NCBI GenBank assembly: GCA_028709185.1
Contig: JAQVXM010000020.1
Location: 1-9,927 of the forward strand
From: Minisyncoccota bacterium
GTDB taxonomy: Bacteria; Patescibacteriota; Minisyncoccia; UBA6257; XYB1-36-10
Reading direction: 5' to 3'
Length of the DNA stretch: 9,927 nt
Shown in pieces: positions 1 to 6,430 of the stretch. How positions within the stretch are numbered: the first letter of the stretch is position 1; each line of letters begins with the position of its first letter. The notes beneath the pieces were generated by a model that saw nothing but the letters and a program-made list of their open reading frames with translations, searched no databases and had not been told where the DNA came from. The position numbers were made by a program, and so were the translations under genes.

Positions 1-54
1 ATCTTGCCAAATCTGACTCATTTTTACTTTTTTACCAAGAATAAATTTATCCAT
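1..54 (-). CDS. rplC: Ribosomal protein uL3 (L3), N-terminal fragment cut by the window edge
   Basis: Only the first 18 codons are present, and the rest lies beyond position 1. They read MDKFILGKKVKMSQIWQD, which matches the conserved uL3 start (K-x-I-L-G-K-K-x-x-M-[TS]-Q). uL3 binds 23S rRNA early in assembly of the large subunit, near the peptidyl transferase centre. In most bacteria rplC directly follows rpsJ in the S10 operon. Here it is about 360 bp downstream of rpsJ and has its own promoter and leader. The ATG at 54 puts the N-terminus where the family usually starts. An in-frame ATG at 87 would add 11 residues and translate through the leader hairpin, so it is less likely. Upstream there is only a weak GGA. 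Confidence 0.85.
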   Translation of the reverse strand, partial: MDKFILGKKVKMSQIWQD

Positions 55-61
55 ATTTTCC

Positions 62-88
62 AAAAAAATGAAGGGCGGGCCCTTCATT
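62..88 (-). terminator. Attenuator-like hairpin in the rplC leader
   Basis: The arms AATGAAGGG (67-75) and CCCTTCATT (80-88) form a perfect 9-bp stem with a 4-base loop. In the minus-strand RNA the 3' arm runs into seven U residues (68-62). This is the classic form of an intrinsic terminator. It lies between a strong promoter and the rplC start only 8 bases further on, so it probably acts as an attenuator or as a translational control element. That role is inferred. In E. coli the S10 operon leader is attenuated by L4, but no L4-specific structure is recognised here. Confidence 0.65.
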
Positions 89-121
89 GCCTGAATTAAC
101 CCTCTTTTATTCGTGTCCTGA

Positions 122-151
122 ATTATAGAGCATCAGAAGGGGTGATGTCAA
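122..151 (-). promoter_or_regulatory. Strong sigma70-type promoter for rplC and the rest of the S10 operon
   Basis: On the minus strand a perfect -35 box TTGACA (151-146) is followed by an 18-base spacer and a perfect -10 box TATAAT (127-122). The start of transcription is predicted near 116, which gives a leader of about 60 bases. An inverted repeat AGGGGT (138-143) / ACCCCT (151-156) brackets the -35 box and could be an operator or chance. Confidence 0.8.
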
Positions 152-156
152 CCCCT

Positions 157-358
157 AAAAAGAATAAAAAATGATTTTGATTATTAGCGCATTAAAAATT
201 AATTTAGAATAGATAAAATAGTGCTAAATAAATAGCATTTAAATATTTTAATTCTTTTCTTAAAAAAAATTATTTATTACTTTTACTATTTATTTTTTAG
301 CAACATCTTTAAAAGAAAAAAAAGAAGCCGTAATTTTTATAAATTTTATTTCTAACAC
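157..358. other. AT-rich intergenic spacer, no gene seen
   Basis: This spacer separates the rpsJ terminator from the rplC promoter. It has long A and T runs, and the only open frames are a few codons long. There is no recognisable RNA gene. An imperfect short hairpin (GTGCTA/TAGCAT at about 221-238) is too weak to call. Confidence 0.6.
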
Positions 359-383
359 AAAAACAGCCTTTTGGGCTGTTTTT
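359..383 (-). terminator. Intrinsic terminator after rpsJ
   Basis: The arms AAAAACAGCC (359-368) and GGCTGTTTTT (374-383) form a 10-bp stem with a 5-base loop. On the minus strand the stem ends in a U run. It lies 33 bases past the rpsJ stop and closes the rpsL-to-rpsJ transcript, which explains why rplC needs its own promoter. Because it is symmetrical, it could also stop transcription on the plus strand. Confidence 0.8.
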
Positions 384-416
384 GATTGATTTTCAGACAA
401 ATAACAGAAGTAAAAA

Positions 417-767
417 TTATTTTTCTACCGAAACGCCGACGCCAACCATTTTTATTTCCACGTCAATTCCAGCAGGAAGATTTAAATTGGAAAGCGATTC
501 AATAATTACGCGATTCGGATTCAAAATATCAATCAACCTCTTATGAACACGGAGTTCAAATTGTTCACGAGAATCTTTATGAACAAAAGTGGAACGATTA
601 ACAGTATAGCGTTTTATTTCAGTGGGTAATGGAATCGGACCGACAATTTCTCCGCCGTTTCTCTCCGCTGTATCAATAATTTGATGACAAGAATTATCAA
701 CCAGCTTATGATCGTAACCTTTAACCCTTAGACGCAAATACTCTGCTTGTCCCTTCTTTTTTACCAT
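417..767 (-). CDS. rpsJ: Ribosomal protein uS10 (S10/NusE)
   Basis: uS10 is a head protein of the 30S subunit. As NusE it also joins NusB in transcription antitermination. The 116-residue product has the family core: GPIPLPTEIKRYTV at 43-56, then SREQFELRVHKRLIDI at 66-81 and the C-terminal GIDVEIK at 100-106. It is about 10 residues longer than E. coli S10, at the N-terminus (MVKKKGQAEY) and C-terminus (VGVGVSVEK). The usual SPH at the tip of the loop reads STF (59-61). The ATG lies 2 bases after the tuf stop and has no Shine-Dalgarno sequence, so translation is probably coupled to tuf. The order rpsL-rpsG-fusA-tuf-rpsJ is common outside the enterobacteria. Confidence 0.97.
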   Translation of the reverse strand: MVKKKGQAEYLRLRVKGYDHKLVDNSCHQIIDTAERNGGEIVGPIPLPTEIKRYTVNRSTFVHKDSREQFELRVHKRLIDILNPNRVIIESLSNLNLPAGIDVEIKMVGVGVSVEK

Positions 768-769
768 AT

Positions 770-1969
770 TTATTTATTGATTTTTGTAACAACTCCGGCG
801 CCAACGGTTTTTCCTCCTTCACGAATAGCAAATCTCTGACGTTCTTCAAGAGCGACCGGAGAAATGAGTTTTACTTTGAAAGTAATTGTATCTCCAGGCA
901 TAACCATTTCCACACCAGCCGGAAGTTCAACTTCTCCAGTAACATCAGTTGTTCTAATGTAGAATTGCGGTTTATATCCTTTAAAGAAAGGAGTGTGACG
1001 TCCACCTTCTTCTTTATTTAAAACATAAATTTCAGCATCAAATTCAGAATGAGGTGTAACAGAACCGGGTTTAGCAAGAACTTGTCCGCGTTCCACGTCT
1101 TCTTTCTTGAGTCCACGGATAAGAATTCCAACATTATCTCCGGCTTGTCCTTCATCTAAAGTCTTATTAAACATTTCAATTCCGGTGACAACAGTTTTTT
1201 GAGTATCGCGGAGTCCGATAATTTCAATTTCTTCATTAACTTTAACAATACCTCTTTCAATACGGCCGGTAACAACCGTTCCTCTTCCTTCAATAGAGAA
1301 GATGTCTTCAATGGGCATAAGAAAAGGTTTATCAAGTTCACGAACCGGATCAGGAATGTAATTATCCATAGCATCAACCAAATCAAGGATGCATTTGGCT
1401 TCCGGAGCATCAAGAGAATCAGCTTCGAGAGCTTTTAAGGCAGAGCCACGAATAATCGGAGTGGCATCGCCGTCAAATTCATATTTTTTAAGAAGTTCAC
1501 GAATTTCCGATTCAACCAGATCGATGAGTTCTGGATCATCAACCATATCGCATTTATTCAAAAAAACGATGATTTTAGGAACACCAACCTGATGAGCGAG
1601 AAGAATGTGTTCACGAGTTTGAGGCATTGGTCCGTCTGTTGCCGCCACCACGAGAATTGCGCCGTCCATTTGAGCGGCACCGGTAATCATATTTTTAATA
1701 TAATCGGCGTGTCCGGGAGCATCAATGTGAGCATAATGTCTTTTTTCCGATTCATATTCAGAATGATGCAAAGCGATAGTAATACCGCGTTGCTTTTCTT
1801 CCGGCGCATTGTCAATTTGATCAACTTTCTCTTCTTTTTTAGCTAAACCTTTTTTAAAAAGAACATGAGTGATAGCTGCGGTGAGCGTGGTCTTACCGTG
1901 GTCGACGTGACCGATGGTGCCGACATTAACGTGCGGCTTGGAACGCTCGAATTTTTCTTTTTCTGCCAT
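770..1969 (-). CDS. tuf: Elongation factor Tu
   Basis: EF-Tu is a GTPase that delivers aminoacyl-tRNA to the ribosomal A site. The 399-residue protein is of normal length. The GTPase motifs are all visible: P-loop GHVDHGKT (20-27), switch I RGITI (61-65), G3 DAPGH (83-87) with the catalytic His at 87, NKCD (138-141) and SAL (176-178). Domains 2 and 3 follow, with GRGTVVTGRIERG (228-240), GGRHTPFFKGYKPQFYIRT (322-340) and the C-terminal GGKTVGAGVVT. The G3 motif has Ala where E. coli has Cys81, a change seen in other lineages. The gene is fourth in the str-type cluster and has a promoter-like sequence in the 104-base gap after fusA. No Shine-Dalgarno sequence is visible before the ATG. Confidence 0.99.
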   Translation of the reverse strand: MAEKEKFERSKPHVNVGTIGHVDHGKTTLTAAITHVLFKKGLAKKEEKVDQIDNAPEEKQRGITIALHHSEYESEKRHYAHIDAPGHADYIKNMITGAAQMDGAILVVAATDGPMPQTREHILLAHQVGVPKIIVFLNKCDMVDDPELIDLVESEIRELLKKYEFDGDATPIIRGSALKALEADSLDAPEAKCILDLVDAMDNYIPDPVRELDKPFLMPIEDIFSIEGRGTVVTGRIERGIVKVNEEIEIIGLRDTQKTVVTGIEMFNKTLDEGQAGDNVGILIRGLKKEDVERGQVLAKPGSVTPHSEFDAEIYVLNKEEGGRHTPFFKGYKPQFYIRTTDVTGEVELPAGVEMVMPGDTITFKVKLISPVALEERQRFAIREGGKTVGAGVVTKINK

Positions 1970-2022
1970 AATATTAGATTAATAAATAATAATTAATTTT
2001 AAAAACTATTTTTGTAATTTTT

Positions 2023-2052
2023 ATTTTAAGGCAAAAGCCTTGTTTTTGTCAA
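2023..2052 (-). promoter_or_regulatory. Candidate internal promoter for tuf-rpsJ
   Basis: On the minus strand TTGACA (2052-2047) and TAAAAT (2028-2023) are separated by 18 bases. Transcription would start near 2016, about 47 bases before tuf. The spacer contains a palindrome, AAGGC-TTTT-GCCTT (2041-2028), that could bind a regulator or form a small hairpin in transcripts reading through from fusA. An extra promoter is plausible because EF-Tu is needed in excess over EF-G. Confidence 0.6.
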
Positions 2053-2073
2053 TTCCGAAGCGGGATAAAGCTA

Positions 2074-4179
2074 TTATTTTCGACCTTCAATAATTTCCTG
2101 TTCGATATTTTTCGGAACAGGTTCATAAGAGCCAAACTCCATTGTAAAGCTTCCCCGCCCTTGAGTCAAAGAACGGAGTTTGGTGGCATAACCGAACATT
2201 TCGGAAAGCGGAACTTTAACATCAATAACTTTTGTGCCTTCGCGATCATCCATAGATTCAATACGACCCCTCTTAGAATTAAGGTCTCCCGAAACATCAC
2301 CTAAAAATTCAAGAGGAATAATCGTTTGAACTTTCATAATCGGTTCCAAAATTATCGGTTTGGCGCGTTTAGCGGCTTCTTGAAGAGCCATAGAGGCAGC
2401 GATTTTAAAAGCAGCTTCAGAAGAGTCAACTTCATGAAAAGATCCGTCGTAAAGAGCAACTTCAAAATCAACCAGAGGAAAACCGGCGATAACACCTTTC
2501 TGTAAAGCTTCCTTAACTCCTTTTTCAACAGCAGGAATAAATTCGTTCGGAATAGCGCCTCCTTTAATTTCATTTTTAAAAGTAAAGCCAGCACCGCGTT
2601 CAAGCGGGGTGATTCTCAAGCGAACATGACCATATTGTCCTCGTCCGCCGGACTGGCGAATATATTTTCCTTCAGCTTCGGAACCAGTTGTGACTGTTTC
2701 TTTATAAGCGACTTGCGGACGACCAACCGTAGCGTCAACATTAAATTCCCGTTTCATGCGATCAACAATAATTTCGAGATGAAGTTCACCCATACCGGCA
2801 ATAATAGTTTCTCCGGTTTCTTGATCGCTTTTAATGCGGAAAGTCGGATCTTCGTCAGCTAATCGTTTAAGCGCCAAACCCATTTTTTCCTGATCAGCTT
2901 TTGTCTTCGGATCAATTTTGACATTAATAACCGGTTCCGGAAACACAATTTTTTCTAAAATAATCGGACGATCAGGAGAACAAAGAGTGTCTCCTGTCGT
3001 GGTATTTTTTAAGCCGACAATAGCACCTATATCTCCAGCAAAAATTTCTTCCACTTCTTCGCGCTGATTGGCATGCATACGCAAAATACGTCCGACTCTT
3101 TCTTGTTCATTTTTAATAGAATTTAAAATATAACTGCCTTTTTTAAGACTACCCGCATAAACACGGAAAAAAGTGAGATGTCCGACATAAGGATCGGAAG
3201 CGATTTTAAAAGCAAGAGAAGTAAACGGAGCATTATCGTCCGGAGCCACAATAATCTCCGCTTCGGTTTTCGGATCGTTGCCTTTAACCGGAGGAACATC
3301 AAGCGGAGACGGAAGATAATCAATAACAGCATCAAGAAGAAGTTGAACGCCTTTATTGCGAAGAGCAGTTCCGCAAAGAACAGGCACAAGAGTATAATTA
3401 ATAGTTGCTCGTCTTAAAGCTTTTTTTAATTCATCTAAGGAAATTTCCTCGTTATTTAAATATTTATTAGTAAGATTTTCATCTTGTTCGGAAATTTTTT
3501 CAACAAGAATAGCTCTTTTTGCTTCCACTTCCGCTTTCAGGTTTTCAGGGATTTCAATTTTTTCCATTTTATCTCCATTTTCTCCGGTAAAAGAAAAAGC
3601 TTGCATAGTAAGAAGATCAATAACACCGGAAAAAGCACCTTCTGATCCTATAGGAACTTCAAGAGCGACAGCTTTTTTAGTAAGCTTTTTCAAAATAGAA
3701 TCAAAACTTTTATCAAAACTAGCGCCCATACGATCAAGTTTATTCACAAAACAAATTCTCGGAACTTTATATTTATCAGCCTGCCGCCAAACTGTTTCTG
3801 ATTGCGGTTCAACACCGGCAACACCATCGAAAACAACGACACCGCCATCCAAAACACGAAGAGATCTTTCAACTTCAACAGTGAAATCAACGTGTCCCGG
3901 AGTATCAATTAAGTTGATGCGGTATTCAAAATTTTTATCACCTTTTTTATAAGTAGGAGTCCAAAAACAGGTGGTGGCGGCAGAAGTTATAGTAATGCCT
4001 CTTTCGCGCTCCTGTTCCATCCAATCCATAATAGCTTCTCCTTCATGAACTTCTCCAATTTTGTGCGAGATACCAGTGTAAAAAAGAATACGCTCGGAAA
4101 CGGTAGTTTTTCCGGCGTCTATGTGAGCAATAATGCCGATATCTCTAACTTTTTCTATTGGATATTGACGAGAAGACAT
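2074..4179 (-). CDS. fusA: Elongation factor G
   Basis: EF-G is the GTPase that drives translocation, and with RRF it splits ribosomes. The 701-residue product is close to the E. coli length (704). Visible motifs are the P-loop AHIDAGKTT (18-26), switch I RGITI (60-64), DTPGH (92-96), NKLD (146-149) and GTALRNKGVQ (270-279). Further on are the domain II signature SDPYVGHLTFFRVYAGSL and the domain IV signature GGRGQYGHVRLRI. The C-terminal domain V ends in ATKLRSLTQGRGSFTMEF. This is the canonical EF-G, not a tetracycline-protection or EF-G2 paralogue. It lies 84 bases after rpsG, behind a hairpin. The ATG at 4179 has no Shine-Dalgarno sequence. The upstream gap carries TTAGAAATT twice. Confidence 0.99.
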   Translation of the reverse strand: MSSRQYPIEKVRDIGIIAHIDAGKTTVSERILFYTGISHKIGEVHEGEAIMDWMEQERERGITITSAATTCFWTPTYKKGDKNFEYRINLIDTPGHVDFTVEVERSLRVLDGGVVVFDGVAGVEPQSETVWRQADKYKVPRICFVNKLDRMGASFDKSFDSILKKLTKKAVALEVPIGSEGAFSGVIDLLTMQAFSFTGENGDKMEKIEIPENLKAEVEAKRAILVEKISEQDENLTNKYLNNEEISLDELKKALRRATINYTLVPVLCGTALRNKGVQLLLDAVIDYLPSPLDVPPVKGNDPKTEAEIIVAPDDNAPFTSLAFKIASDPYVGHLTFFRVYAGSLKKGSYILNSIKNEQERVGRILRMHANQREEVEEIFAGDIGAIVGLKNTTTGDTLCSPDRPIILEKIVFPEPVINVKIDPKTKADQEKMGLALKRLADEDPTFRIKSDQETGETIIAGMGELHLEIIVDRMKREFNVDATVGRPQVAYKETVTTGSEAEGKYIRQSGGRGQYGHVRLRITPLERGAGFTFKNEIKGGAIPNEFIPAVEKGVKEALQKGVIAGFPLVDFEVALYDGSFHEVDSSEAAFKIAASMALQEAAKRAKPIILEPIMKVQTIIPLEFLGDVSGDLNSKRGRIESMDDREGTKVIDVKVPLSEMFGYATKLRSLTQGRGSFTMEFGSYEPVPKNIEQEIIEGRK

Positions 4180-4231
4180 GGTGTATAAAATTTCTAATTG
4201 CTAATTTCTAATAATTAATAATTTTGCGACT

Positions 4232-4263
4232 AAAAAACAAGCGAATATTATTTGCAATTCGCT
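4232..4263 (-). terminator. Terminator-like hairpin between rpsG and fusA
   Basis: In the minus-strand RNA AGCGAAT (4263-4257) pairs with ATTCGCT (4246-4240) across a 10-base loop. Two bases later a run of six U follows (4237-4232). The stem begins directly after the rpsG stop codon. It may end part of the transcripts, and so lower fusA/tuf relative to rpsL/rpsG, or it may protect the 3' end. The 7-bp stem is short, so efficiency is uncertain. Confidence 0.5.
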
Positions 4264-4752
4264 TTATTTATTTTTTGATTTGGAAAAATTGGCAAAGTGA
4301 GCAAAAGCACGATTGGCTTCGGCCATTTTATGAGTATCTAATTTTTTCTTAATAGCATTACCTTCATTATTTGCCGCAGCTAATAATTCTTCAGCTAATC
4401 GTTTCGACATCGGCATGCCTTTTTTTCCTCGAGCGGCAGTAATAATCCAGCGAGCAGCTAAAATAAAACGACGGTCCGGACGGACTTCTATCGGAATCTG
4501 ATAATTAGCACCTCCCACCCGGCGGGAAGCAAGCTCAATATCAGGAGCAGCGTTTTCCATAGCTTTTTCGAAAACCGCCACCGGATCTTGTCCGGTTTTT
4601 TCCGCTAAAACATTAAAACAATCATGAATGATTTTTTCAGCAGCGGTTTTTTTTCCGTCCAACATTAAATAATTAATAAATCGGCCGATATCGAGGCGAT
4701 TATATTCAAAGTCCGGACCAAAATGTTTTTTATATATTCTTTTTTTTCTCAT
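4264..4752 (-). CDS. rpsG: Ribosomal protein uS7 (S7)
   Basis: uS7 nucleates assembly of the 30S head and contacts tRNA at the E site. The 162-residue product shows GGANYQIPIEVRPDRR (80-95), RWIITAARGKKGMPMSKRLAEEL (101-123) and the C-terminal HKMAEANRAFAHF (141-153), all typical of the family. The N-terminus (MRKKRIYKKHFGPD) is a short basic version of the usual start. The aromatic/Arg residues that normally follow AFAHY/F are replaced by ANFSKSKNK. The gene starts 9 bases after rpsL, without a clear Shine-Dalgarno sequence, so coupled translation is likely. In E. coli S7 represses the operon by binding the rpsL-rpsG junction. Here the junction is far too short for that structure. Confidence 0.98.
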   Translation of the reverse strand: MRKKRIYKKHFGPDFEYNRLDIGRFINYLMLDGKKTAAEKIIHDCFNVLAEKTGQDPVAVFEKAMENAAPDIELASRRVGGANYQIPIEVRPDRRFILAARWIITAARGKKGMPMSKRLAEELLAAANNEGNAIKKKLDTHKMAEANRAFAHFANFSKSKNK

Positions 4753-4761
4753 CTTGTTTTA

Positions 4762-5172
4762 TTATTTAGGCCTTTTAGATCCATATTTACTTCTTTGCTG
4801 TTTTCGTTTTTCAACACCGGCAGTGTCAAGAACACCACGAACAATGTGATAACGAACACCGGGAAGATCCTTAACACGACCACCGCGAAGAACGACCACG
4901 GAGTGTTCCTGAAGATTATGACCTTCTCCCGGAATGTAAGCAGTTACTTCCATACCGTTTGAAAGCTTAACTCTCGCCACTTTACGAAGAGCCGAATTAG
5001 GCTTTTTTGGAGTAGTGGTAAAAACTTTCAAACAAACTCCCCTCTTAAATGGAGACGGGGAATCAATTGGCTTATTTAAAATAGTATTAAAATACAACCG
5101 AAGAGCCGGAGTTTTTTGTTTTTTCGCAAAAGTTTTTCTTCCTTTTTTTACTAATTGATTGATTGTAGGCAC
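4762..5172 (-). CDS. rpsL: Ribosomal protein uS12 (S12)
   Basis: uS12 lies at the decoding centre and governs accuracy. The 136-residue product starts MPTINQLVKKGRK and contains TTTPKKPNSALRKVARV (52-68), AYIPGEGHNLQEHSVV (78-93) and RGGRVKDLPGVRYHIVRG (96-113). The lysines that confer streptomycin sensitivity when wild type (PKKPNS and K101) are present, as is the Asp (102) that is methylthiolated in many bacteria. Between PAL and KRGVC there are 18 residues against 5 in E. coli; a similar insertion occurs in Firmicutes. The start codon is GTG at 5172, chosen because the protein begins exactly at the conserved MPTINQL. It is the first gene of the cluster. Confidence 0.98.
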   Translation of the reverse strand: MPTINQLVKKGRKTFAKKQKTPALRLYFNTILNKPIDSPSPFKRGVCLKVFTTTPKKPNSALRKVARVKLSNGMEVTAYIPGEGHNLQEHSVVVLRGGRVKDLPGVRYHIVRGVLDTAGVEKRKQQRSKYGSKRPK

Positions 5173-5229
5173 AAACTTTTAAAATTAGAATTACAAATAT
5201 TAAAAAACAAATTTAAAACAGCACTTAAT

Positions 5230-5255
5230 AATTGCAAGCAGCAAGCCTTGCGATT
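5230..5255 (-). promoter_or_regulatory. Stem-loop at the 5' end of the rpsL leader
   Basis: In the minus-strand RNA AAUCGCAAG (5255-5247) pairs with CUUGCAAUU (5238-5230), giving 9 bp with one G-U, across an 8-base loop. A second CUUGC lies in the loop and could offer a competing pairing. The stem begins at or next to the predicted transcription start, so it may shield the 5' end or act in regulation of the str operon. No known ribosomal-protein leader motif is recognised. Confidence 0.5.
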
Positions 5256-5259
5256 GTTA

Positions 5260-5288
5260 AATATAAGGCAAGAGAAAGATATTGTCAA
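5260..5288 (-). promoter_or_regulatory. Main promoter of the rpsL-rpsG-fusA-tuf-rpsJ cluster
   Basis: On the minus strand TTGACA (5288-5283, perfect) and TATATT (5265-5260) are separated by 17 bases. The predicted start is near 5253, giving a leader of about 80 bases before the GTG of rpsL. Confidence 0.8.
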
Positions 5289-5345
5289 ATAATAAGATTA
5301 TCGATTTCTATAAAAAAATAAATATTTAAAATAAATCATTTTAAA

Positions 5346-5390
5346 AAATAATTTTTTAAAAAAAGGTTTATTTAAATAATTTTTAAAAAA
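5346..5390. repeat. Two copies of an AT-only repeat at the 3' end of the protease gene
   Basis: AAATAATTTTTTAAAAAAA (5346-5364) and AAATAATTTTTAAAAAA (5374-5390) are nearly the same, about 28 bases apart. Each contains a self-complementary T-run/A-run core. The second overlaps the stop codon of the protease gene. They may serve as a weak terminator for it, or be low-complexity sequence only. Confidence 0.35.
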
Positions 5391-6006
5391 CAAGAGAAGA
5401 GCCTATCAGAATATAAAAAATAGTTTCAGAAATCGAAGGAATAAAAATAAAAGCAACAAGGAGAGCTATAAAAATACCGGCAAAACCAAGTTTTAAAAAA
5501 TAACGGAAATATTTCGGAAAAAGAACGGCAACAATTTCCGAACCATCGAGAGGAGGGATAGGAATAAGATTAAAGACAGCAAGAACAATATTGGTGTAAA
5601 CGACAAGTTCCAAGAAAAAAATCGCGTTAGCGGAAAGAAGTCCATAAGAAACAATAAAAGGAGCGATAAATCTGATAAAAAGACTAAAAATAACGGCAAT
5701 GGATAAGTTAGCAGCAGGACCAGCTAAAGCAACTTTTAAAGAACCGAATTTTTTATCGGAAAGGTTATGAGGATTATAAGGAACCGGTTTGGCCCAGCCA
5801 ATAAAAATTCCGGAAGAAAACAAAAGAAAAAGAGGGAGAATAATAGTGCCAAAAGGATCAAGGTGAGGAATAGGATTTAAAGTGAGGCGTCCGGCACGCT
5901 TGGCGGTATCATCGCCTAATTCGTAGGCCATCAAACCATGAGCATATTCATGAAAAATAGCCGATACGATAATGACAAAATAAGTAAAAACAGGATATAA
6001 AGACAT
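5383..6006 (-). CDS. Site-2 protease family (M50) membrane zinc metalloprotease
   Basis: This is a predicted intramembrane protease. The zinc-binding HExxH motif is HEYAH (19-23), inside the first membrane segment (about 5-26). Then come NPIPHLDPFGTI (44-55), a GPAAN motif (96-100) opening another membrane segment, and NLIPIPPLDGS (146-156), which supplies the conserved Asp (154) as third zinc ligand. Further hydrophobic segments lie at about 55-70, 128-150 and 172-196. At 207 residues, without PDZ or CBS domains, it belongs with the short COG1994-like proteases rather than RseP/RasP or SpoIVFB. These enzymes cleave membrane-bound regulators, but the substrate cannot be told from the context. 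It lies upstream of rpsL on the same strand, separated by over 90 bp and the rpsL promoter, and is divergent from rpmB. There is no Shine-Dalgarno sequence. Confidence 0.9.
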   Translation of the reverse strand: MSLYPVFTYFVIIVSAIFHEYAHGLMAYELGDDTAKRAGRLTLNPIPHLDPFGTIILPLFLLFSSGIFIGWAKPVPYNPHNLSDKKFGSLKVALAGPAANLSIAVIFSLFIRFIAPFIVSYGLLSANAIFFLELVVYTNIVLAVFNLIPIPPLDGSEIVAVLFPKYFRYFLKLGFAGIFIALLVAFIFIPSISETIFYILIGSSLVF

Positions 6007-6010
6007 AAGT

Positions 6011-6062
6011 TTGCTTGCTTTTTATGTTTTCTTATATTACACTAACTGGAATATTAAGGCAA
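6011..6062. promoter_or_regulatory. Possible overlapping divergent promoters for the protease gene and rpmB
   Basis: On the plus strand TTGCTT (6011-6016) and TATATT (6033-6038) are 16 bases apart. On the minus strand TTGCCT (6062-6057) and TAATAT lie 17 bases apart, and that -10 overlaps the plus-strand one at 6034-6039. Both are only moderate matches. If both are real, the two polymerases would compete for one site. Confidence 0.35.
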
Positions 6063-6068
6063 TCAAAT

Positions 6069-6251
6069 ATGAAACAATGTGAAATATGCGGAAGGGGTTC
6101 TATAATTCGCGGCAAAAGAGTGAAGTTGCGCGGAAATTATAATCCTACCGGAACATCAAGAAAAAAACCGAACTTACAGAAAGCTTTCTACAAAGGAGAG
6201 AGTGTTTTATCTTGCACGAAGTGCATAAAAAAACAAAGAAAAGCAAAGTAA
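6069..6251 (+). CDS. rpmB: Ribosomal protein bL28 (L28), short Cys4 form
   Basis: bL28 is a small protein of the 50S subunit. The 60-residue product starts MKQCEICGRGSI and has the conserved patch KKPNLQKAF (32-40), the counterpart of the family's RRWLPNLQ region. Two CxxC pairs, C4/C7 and C49/C52, should bind a zinc ion. E. coli L28 has 78 residues, so this is a trimmed form. The ATG at 6069 was chosen over an in-frame ATG at 6015 because the family begins directly before the first CxxC. The longer form would also be translated through the promoter region and add 18 unconserved residues. A weak AAGG lies 9 bases upstream. Two hairpins follow the stop. Confidence 0.93.
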   Translation: MKQCEICGRGSIIRGKRVKLRGNYNPTGTSRKKPNLQKAFYKGESVLSCTKCIKKQRKAK

Positions 6252-6279
6252 AAATTTTCCGCCCTAAGTGGAAAATTTT
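6251..6279 (+). other. Hairpin directly after the rpmB stop codon
   Basis: AAAATTTTCC (6251-6260) and GGAAAATTTT (6270-6279) form a perfect 10-bp stem with a 9-base loop, starting on the last base of the stop codon. The following sequence is mixed A/T, not a U run, so it is more likely a 3'-end stabiliser or a weak first terminator ahead of the one at 6314. Confidence 0.45.
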
Positions 6280-6313
6280 ATAAATAATAAGAAATAAGTT
6301 GCAATAAAGTTTT

Positions 6314-6337
6314 AACCAGTCTATAGACTGGTTTTTT
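6314..6337 (+). terminator. Intrinsic terminator of rpmB
   Basis: AACCAGTC (6314-6321) pairs with GACTGGTT (6326-6333) around a TATA loop, and the stem runs into TTTT (6334-6337), so that six T residues in all close the signal. It lies about 60 bases after the rpmB stop. Confidence 0.85.
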
Positions 6338-6394
6338 GATTTGCATTAGACACTCCAATTCCGGAATAAATATAAGAAGAGATTAATATGAAAT

Positions 6395-6430
6395 AAAAAA
6401 AGCCCCCGGCGGAGGGAATTAACCGGAGGC
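6395..6430 (-). terminator. Intrinsic terminator of the candidate small RNA
   Basis: In the minus-strand RNA GCCUCCGG (6430-6423) pairs with CCGGGGGC (6409-6402), 8 bp with one G-U, across a 13-base loop that contains CCCUCC. Seven U follow (6401-6395). The G-U pair is only possible on this strand, which supports the direction. Confidence 0.75.

Noticed and set aside
1156..1846. Several open frames inside tuf (1156-1413 on the minus strand; 1199-1438, 1389-1592 and 1592-1846 on the plus strand)
   Set aside because: They are other-frame shadows of the highly conserved EF-Tu gene and show no family motif.
2352..3417. Open frames inside fusA on both strands
   Set aside because: They are shadows of EF-G, with Leu/Lys-rich or Ser/Asn-rich composition and no motif.
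4723..4962. Plus-strand frame across the rpsG-rpsL junction
   Set aside because: It is antisense to two conserved ribosomal protein genes, and its composition is that of a shadow.
6015..6068. Upstream ATG extending rpmB by 18 residues
   Set aside because: The extension is hydrophobic and unlike L28, and it would be encoded by the promoter region. The family begins just before the first CxxC.
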